Below are positions 57,989 to 64,000 of a stretch of 64,000 nucleotides of DNA, piece by piece (position 1 is the stretch's first letter; each line of letters opens with the position of its first letter). The notes beneath the pieces were generated by a model, which made no database searches, was not told the DNA's origin, and was given only the letters and a program-made list of their open reading frames with translations. The stretch lies in assembly GCA_013350335.1 (NCBI GenBank), contig CM023539.1:12090302-12154301 (forward strand). The letters are read 5' to 3'. Source of the stretch: Chimonanthus salicifolius (Eukaryota; Streptophyta; Magnoliopsida; Laurales; Calycanthaceae). The position numbers were made by a program, and so were the translations under genes.

Positions 57989-58398
57989 GTATTAAGACAC
58001 TTAATCAGATGAGGAATATTTGGACATCTTTCAATTCTGACTGCTTACAACATGATATCAATTAATATAATTGTAGTAGATTACTTCAAAGTGTAATCTA
58101 CAACAATTATATTTATCATCTGTAAGGTTGTTGTTTTTTAAAGGTCTTGTGTTCAAGTTCTATAGATATTAGATAAATAGTCAATTTATAAAAAAGGTTT
58201 GTCAAATCTAATATAAAAGCTAACTCTAGATTGATAATACAATTGACATATATGATGATTAGTTTAATTTAAAACAAAAGAACTAAAGAAGAAAAAGCTA
58301 AAAAAGGAAAAAGTAAATCATTTAGTAACAATCAACCACATTTCACATTACATCCAATCAACACATAACAAAAAAAATGTCATCAATAACCATGATAG
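57989..58398 (+). other. RLP intron after LRR exon copy 2
   Basis: The first 360 bp are a diverged copy of the intron after the other LRR exons (shared GGACATCTTTCAATTCTGA, 'AGATAAATAGTCAAT'). It lacks the SINE. It also has an imperfect palindrome, GTAGATTACTTC then GTGTAATCTAC, at about 58075-58106. It ends at the TRIM. Confidence 0.55.
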
Positions 58399-58735
58399 TA
58401 TTAGCAAAAGTCCCACATTACTAGTGAACCTTTGGATCTTGGGGTGTATAAGCACATGGGTTCCCAATCCTTATAAGCCGGTTTTTAAAGATGAGTTCTA
58501 CTCATGTGTTTAACATGGTATTAGAGTAGAGGTACCACTGGGATGGGTTGGGTTCATATCTCTAACCCAGTGTGGAGGTGGAGAGCCGAGTGTCTACAAC
58601 CCTGGCGTTGAGGGGGAGTGTTAGCTAAAGTCCCACATTGACAATAGACCTATAGATTTTGTGATTTATAAGACCATGGATTCCCTATCCTTATAAGCCG
58701 GTTTTTAAATATGAGTTATACTCATGTGTTTAGCA
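58399..58735 (+). mobile_element. TRIM element, 337 bp
   Basis: Two 117 bp LTRs (58399-58515 and 58619-58735) with AAAGTCCCACATT near the start and CTCATGTGTTTA near the end. The primer site TGGTATTAGAGT is at 58516-58527, and the purine tract TTGAGGGGGAG lies just before the second LTR. The internal part is only about 103 bp with no coding. The first LTR starts TATTAGC where the second has TGTTAGC. No clear target duplication (GATAG versus AACAC), so the flanks may have changed. A different family from the TRIM at 52386. Confidence 0.85.
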
Positions 58736-59010
58736 AACACTACATCGAGGCATCGCTAGCGTTCCCATGCGATGAACGTTCCAAGGGTGTCAACATGTCA
58801 TTTTAGGATTTTGATTCTTTTATTTTTTTTAAAACTAAAATTCAAAGAAAAAATGATTTGTCAGTAGCATTTGATTGGTTGTAATGAAATGAAATGATGT
58901 AAATAAAGATATTAATTGGCTGTAATGAGATGAAACGGTGCAATTAAGAGAAAATTGAGGATATTTCCATATAATTAGGAGATATTTTAGAAGTGATTTT
59001 CAACTTCCGA
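58736..59010. other. Spacer before duplicated block
   Basis: No gene. Contains two short related stretches with 'TTGGTTGTAATGA' / 'TTGGCTGTAATGA'. The match to the other block starts at about 59011. Confidence 0.4.
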
Positions 59011-60146
59011 GATATATGCAATATTGAGCCGTATGGAGAAGTGAATTCGGAGATAAACAATCTCTCAATTACGCTTTAATATTGGCGAAATTTTAGCTTT
59101 GCTTTTGACTTATCATAATTGCCTGGAAACACATGATCCTTATTGAGATAAAATCATGCCAGTACTAAAATTTGCTTATGACCTAGGAGTATGGTAAATC
59201 CGACCCTAATTTGGTGCCGTAATCTTCAATTCTACATTAACCTTCATTTATTACAAAAATTGTCCCTATGGTAAACAGTACCTAATTTGTTGCATATCTA
59301 TAATAATATCTAATTCTATGTGCTTGTAGCAAATAAATTGGTCAATGATAGTGTTTATAGTAAAGTCTTCTATGATAATATGTATTTATAGTAATATGTA
59401 ATTATAATAAATTCTTGTATAAGTTTACACTATTGATAAAAATAAATACATAAGGAATTAATTGAGAAATTATTGGGCCAATCATTTGTAATTAGGAAAT
59501 AAATCTGAGACATTAGTTGTGTAAAGGAAACATTAATGTATATGTGTATATTAATTAATGAATTAATGTATCATTGTGAGTAGTTATGCTCATTTACGAT
59601 GGAACACAATAAATTCACCTAATTTTTTTTGAAACACAATAAAAAATAAAATAAGTATTGTCATTATAATTTTTTTACAATTATTTAAAAATATTGAAAT
59701 TCTCGACTTATTAACTTTAAAACAATATTTGATCATGTAAATGACCGATATTTAATGAAAAAAATTATATATTCATGAAACTCTTAATTTCCTATAAATT
59801 TTCTGATTTTTTTTTAAATAAAAAAATAAAAAAATCGGTTGGAAAGAAAATTATCGGCCGATAACCGATATCCGAGATATCGGCTGATATGGCCGATATC
59901 ATTCTCTTCCGAGATTTAAACCCTTGGTGTGAGGAGATAGTACTTTATATGTGATCCATCAGAAGAGAGCCGCGTATGTGAGATGTGTCGGGCTGTATTG
60001 CATAGTCCAAGTGTGACTTCTGATGGAGTGGCTTTTGAGAGAGGATCCCATATGTGAAACTATGTGGAATTTGCAAGTAACGAGACCGAACTTGGGGCTC
60101 TAAATTATCCGAATTTCAGGGACAAATTTATTTTAAGGGGGTGGAT
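59011..60146 (+). mobile_element. Second copy of LARD internal 3' part
   Basis: Aligns with 52346-53903 without the TRIM: GTATGGAGAAGTGAATT, then AATCTCTCAATTACGC, and so on to the polypurine tract TTTTAAGGGGGTGGAT. It includes the same MITE-like right end (59810-59927). It starts in the middle of the internal region, so it is part of a DNA duplication and not a separate insertion. Confidence 0.8.
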
Positions 60147-62522
60147 TGTAATGACCCGACCCGCCAAATTACCGACAATTCCGGCATGAGATGTGGGGAA
60201 GTGACACCTAGCAGCAATGGGTGCTAAGTTGACTCCAAAATCGGGTGGCTTGATAATGGGGTTGACTTGTGGGACATATTTGAGGTATGAAATGAGCTCT
60301 AAATTTGGGGAGACTTGTTTTGAAAGGACTTTCCGAAAAGTACAAGAACTCTCAAATCCGAACTCCGTAGCTCAAGTTCTGGCCATTTTAGTGAAAATGT
60401 GTAAAACTACTGAAATAGGGTGCTGATGCTTAAGTAGAGTGCTGACGAGCATCAAAACTTTAGTAGAGAAATGCATTATGCTACATTTACTATAACGGAA
60501 CGAAACCTATCCCATAAACACTATCGTTTAAGCAGAGTGCTAACGAGCGTCGAAAATTTAGCAGAGCAATGCTTATTATGTTGCATTTACTGTAAAGGGA
60601 CAAAACTTATCCCCTAAAAGGCCTCTATGCCTTAGTAATTAACCTAGTTTTCATTTCTAACCATTTTTTCTCCTCCAAGAGACCCTTCTCCTAGCTGAAC
60701 CAAAGACTTCCTTCTCCCCTAATCAACTTGTGCATGTGATTGATTTGTGTTGGACTCTCCCCAAGCTTCACCTCTCTTGGAATTTCTCTTTTCCAAGGTA
60801 AATCTTGTAACTCTTCCACTTCCATTTCTCTTTAGTGAGTGCTTTGTTTGAGATTTAAATGGAATGGTACCCCAAAACAAGAATCTAAGGCTAAATTGGG
60901 AAAATGTAAATTGTGGAGAGAGGAAATTTTTATTGGGAGCTTTGCATGAGGTAGGGTTGGCCCCAAATTGAGTTTGGACCTTAGAGGGAGTAAGCAAATT
61001 TGGGGGTAATGTTGCTTTTGAGCTTCGGGGCGGGTAAAATTTGGGGGTTTGGTGTGAATTGATCTAGAGCAACCTTGAAGAGGATTAAGACTTAGAGGAA
61101 TTTGGGATTTCTACTTTAATCGTGAAATTAAGCTTGGAATTGGTTTAATAGGGTAGATTTATACATTACCCATACTTGGATGACTAATTATATGCAATTG
61201 GTTGCTTTCCTTTTGATTGTGATGAACATAGAAGTATAATATGTTGTATATGTAAACTATGTTTGATTACGTTGTATAGTTTGTACATTGAGTAGAATTC
61301 TCATGCTTGAATGAGTAATGTAATGCATGCACCAACTATGAAATCCGTGTTTGGTTAATTGTTATGATCCATCACGTGGTACGGAGACAACTGAGAGCAT
61401 TGTGCCTTAGTCCAATCAAAACTGATTGTATTTGCAATGTGTCGAGTGAGCATACTTAAGCACGTTACCCTTACGTGGTGTGATGGATTGTAATCGGCTA
61501 TGAATTGTGTTGTATGAGATGTGCCCTATCATGGTCTAATTGTGAATATGTATTAGCATGAGATCGTTAATATGTTTGCTTAAGACAATGAGTATGACAT
61601 GTGATAACATGTTAGCGCTTATGGGTTGATAGGATGTATGAAACCATGGTTATTTGTGTGAACTATTGTGATATATGCTAATGGCTTACTTGTGTAGATT
61701 TATATGGTAGGTGAGAGCATGGCTAACTGTAAGCATTCATTCATGGGTGAGAGTATGGTTGAATAGGGGGCATCGGCATGACATGCATGAGCACGATGGG
61801 TAGATGAGATTAGAGAGTGTGCGAGTCCCAGTGGCTGCTGATGTGATATGAGCCCCAACACCAACCCCCCCACATTGACATAAGCAATTATGTTGTTGAT
61901 TTGTATGACCTTGGGGATGTGTAGTGCTCGGAGTGTGATGGGGTGATGAGACCACGTCGTGTTTGAGCGTGTAGTCAGTGGTAGGAGGAACATGATGCAT
62001 TGCATAAATTACATTCCATTGGGCAATCACGCATGAGTCATGATGTATGAATGTGATTATGACATGTTCATTACGTGAATGTGAATTTTGGTATGGTTAT
62101 GTTACTCTAGCCACATGACAATTATGTTAGGGGTTTAGACCCATGGTTGGTTAGACCCATGGTTAGATAGACTCATGGTTGGTTAGATCCATGGTTAGTG
62201 TTGGACGCATAGTTTGGTAGATGCAAGGCATAATGCATAGCATTTTATATGTTCCATGCATGAACTATGGACTTAATACTGTGAGTAAGCACGAGAGGAG
62301 GAATGGTCAGAATGAAGGTAAAACTATGCGTGATCTGATTTTGAAAGAGAACGTAGATAGTTGCTTATTAAGTTCGATGACAACGGGGTCCAAGGGGTTC
62401 TAGTATTCATGGGAATCCTCTTACACATGAGTTCCACGTGTGTATGGATATAGGTGTACGAATGCTTTAGAGTTTCAAATAAACAAATTCTCAGTGACGT
62501 GCCTGAGGGTTGGGGCATGACA
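60147..62522 (+). repeat. Second copy of 2.4 kb LTR
   Basis: 2376 bp, ends TGTAATGACCCG and GGGGCATGACA, followed by ATTGG and RLP intron sequence just as at 56347. It has only one of the 30 bp units that are four-fold in the other copy (60424-60455), and more 'CATGGTTGG' repeats near 62138-62205. ORFs inside (60217-62518) are by-products. Confidence 0.85.
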
Positions 62523-63478
62523 ATTGGTCATATTCAATGTTTTTATTTTTTTTTTTAAAAAATTGTTTCAATTATTATTTTTTGTTTGAACATTGCATTG
62601 GGTGTGATTTTAAGAATGTTTAGAAGTAGTTCTTCAAATGTAAAAAGGTATTTGTCAATTTCATTTTTTCTTTCAATTTAGATTTGTACATTTTTATTTT
62701 TTTTGAATTTTTTTCCAAGACAATCCCAACCGTAGAGTTTTTTTTACAAATAATTTAATGAAATGATATTTGAGTGTATTGAACTGAATAAAGATTTCTT
62801 AATGTGACTAATATAGTTTTTAGGATTTTTTTATTTTCTAAGTTTTTTTTAAAAAAATCATAAAATTCAGATTTTCCAATTTTTTTTTGCAAATAATTTA
62901 ATGTGTTGCATGGCCTTCTTCCTCACGAAAGACACTCTCTTCTCATCTCAAACAAGAAATCGACCCTCTCAGCTTTCTTTTATGGAATTGCTATATATTT
63001 TAAATTTGCACTCATTCATCTTTTATATTATTGAATTTTCAAGAAAAAATTATATTTATATATCTTGTCGTGATGATGAGATGGCATTGAATGTTTGCAG
63101 ACTCTTAATTTATGTAATGATCCCTTCTTTTATTTATCTACTTTCTAGTGATTGGTGTACGTCTAGAAAGGTTTCAATGAAATAAAGAAGAAGACTTTTT
63201 TTTTGTGAGAAAGAGACCAATTTCTTTCAATCATACTCATATAGTACTTATTTTATATAAGAAATGATACGATGCATTTAAAATTTTAGATTGATGAGGT
63301 AAACCCAAGTTGAATGATTTTGTAACGGTAGAGTAAACCATAAAATTGAATAAAAAAGAGTGAAGAAATGAATAAATGAATATATGAATGATTTTATTAA
63401 GAAAAGAGCTCCTTGTTCAGTAATAATATCCTCCATGTTTAAGTGTGAGAACTAATAACTTCATTTTCTTTCGTGTAG
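62523..63478 (+). other. RLP intron before LRR exon copy 3
   Basis: The first 170 bp match 56347-56503. The last 420 bp match the intron before 57836. Between them lies a relic of exon 1 at 62904-62990. It ends TTTCTTTCGTGTAG, a good acceptor. Confidence 0.6.
62904..62990 (+). pseudogene. Relic of RLP exon 1
   Basis: TGTTGCATGGCC...TTCCTCACGAAAGAC...CGACCCTCTCAGC lines up with 39628-39712 of exon 1 (TGCTGCATCGCC...CTTCCTCATGAAAGAG...CGACCCTCTCAAC). One base is lost near 62916, which shifts the frame, and the similarity stops after TGGAATTG, before the cysteine pair. It has no start codon region or donor. It shows that the duplicated material once included exon 1. Confidence 0.7.
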
Positions 63479-63631
63479 ATTTATGTGGATTGAACAATCT
63501 TCATCGTCTCATTCTTAGCAACAACAAATTAGAAGATCAAGCCATGCCACGGTGTTTAGGGAAGTTATTGAAGATGGAAACTCTGGATCTGTCTCATAAC
63601 AACCTAAGTGGCCATTTCTTCTCCTCATCAG
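63479..63631 (+). CDS. LRR exon copy 3 of RLP
   Basis: 153 bp between GTGTAG and GTATTG, phase 1 to phase 1 like the exon at 57836. It reads LCGLNNLHRLILSNNKLEDQAMPRCLGKLLKMETLDLSHNNLSGHFFSSS in two pieces of 24 residues. The first two bases are AT rather than GT, so joined to a preceding G they give Asp instead of Gly. Frame and splice sites are intact. It may be a further exon of the same gene or the start of a tandem paralogue whose own exon 1 is the relic at 62904. Confidence 0.7.
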
Positions 63632-63710
63632 GTATTGGGACACATCATTAGATAAAGGCATATTTGGATATCTTTCAATTTTGACGGCTTACAACATGTT
63701 ATTAATTACC

Positions 63711-63842
63711 GTTTCAGAAAGCGAGAAGTACTAGGTTCGAGCCCCCATGGCATCACCTGGTGTGTCCTAAGGGTAGTGGGTATCACCCGTAAAAGTTTTA
63801 CGCTGGGTTTCTCACGGTTTTTCACACGTAAATTTTTAAAAA
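63711..63842 (+). mobile_element. SINE, 5' truncated, paralogue of 56694
   Basis: Same position relative to its exon as the SINE at 56694, and the same truncation, with B box GGTTCGAGCCC at about 63737 and the CACGTAAATTT tail. Flanks are ATGTTATTAATTA and a diverged ATGTTCTAAATTATTA. It was copied with the exon block and is not a new insertion. Confidence 0.75.
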
Positions 63843-64000
63843 ACATGTTCTAAATTATTATTAGAAAAGCTTCTTGAATTAATAACCAATATATAAGTAC
63901 TTCAAGTAGTGTGATATAAAACAATTATATTTATCATAAGTAAGGTTGTTATGGTTTAAAGGATGTGGTTTAGATTCTATGGATTTCAGATAAATAGTCA
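63843..64000 (+). other. RLP intron after LRR exon copy 3
   Basis: Close match to 56832-56990 (AGAAAAGCTTC, 'TAAGTACTTCAAGTAGTG', 'GGTTGTTATGG'). It runs off the window, so later exons are expected beyond 64000. Confidence 0.6.

Noticed and set aside
1..64000. CRISPR array, prokaryotic operon, or toxin/defence system
   Set aside because: The direct repeats found are irregular and belong to LTRs or minisatellites. Introns, tRNA-Met-primed retroelements and SINEs show a plant nuclear genome.

Overview
This window looks like a gene-poor, transposon-rich stretch of a flowering-plant nuclear genome. It is AT-rich and shows introns with GT/AG borders, a plant-type receptor-like protein (RLP) exon, LTR retrotransposons with initiator-tRNA-Met primer sites, TRIMs, a tRNA-derived SINE and short TIR elements. 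No bacterial operons, rRNA genes, CRISPR arrays or functional tRNA genes were seen. The species cannot be named from the sequence alone. Most of the sequence is layered mobile DNA, so the annotation is mainly an insertion history.

Layout. 1-1464: fragments of chromovirus LTRs in both orientations and the 5' end of a minus-strand copia element. 1468-11879: one large copia-type LTR (family start TGTTAGTGCCCC) split in three by a 3.0 kb solo LTR (1914-4932, target duplication CTCTG) and by two broken minus-strand copia pol regions (5352-10978). 11880-19460: no convincing gene; a roughly 980 bp tandem duplication with internal 90-100 bp subrepeats, and other direct repeats. 19470-35915: a plus-strand copia element with no visible 5' LTR, cut by a 3.5 kb solo LTR (20619-24093, TAAAC) and by a Tekay-like chromovirus (25669-35117). 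The chromovirus 3' LTR carries a 375 bp hAT-type MITE and ends in a deletion that also removed part of the copia RNase H region.

35916-39554: intergenic, with a triplicated repeat, a 388 bp TIR element, a full-length SINE and a perfect hairpin. 39570 to the window end: an LRR receptor-like protein locus. Exon 1 (signal peptide, cap domain, first LRR) is followed by an intron region filled by a non-coding LTR element (41344-56346), itself carrying a full copia element (42486-50465, perfect TACTA duplication) and a TRIM. Three related LRR exons follow at 56508, 57836 and 63479, separated by a duplicated block that includes a second copy of the 2.4 kb LTR, another TRIM and a relic of exon 1.

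The only host gene with good support is the RLP, a family of cell-surface proteins many of which act in immunity or development. Its exons are phase-compatible (phase 1 throughout), but it is uncertain whether the locus still makes a full protein. I found no convincing new biochemical system. The points of most interest are the exon amplification coupled to transposon-carrying duplications, several short non-autonomous elements with clean ends, and the repeat arrays inside LTRs.
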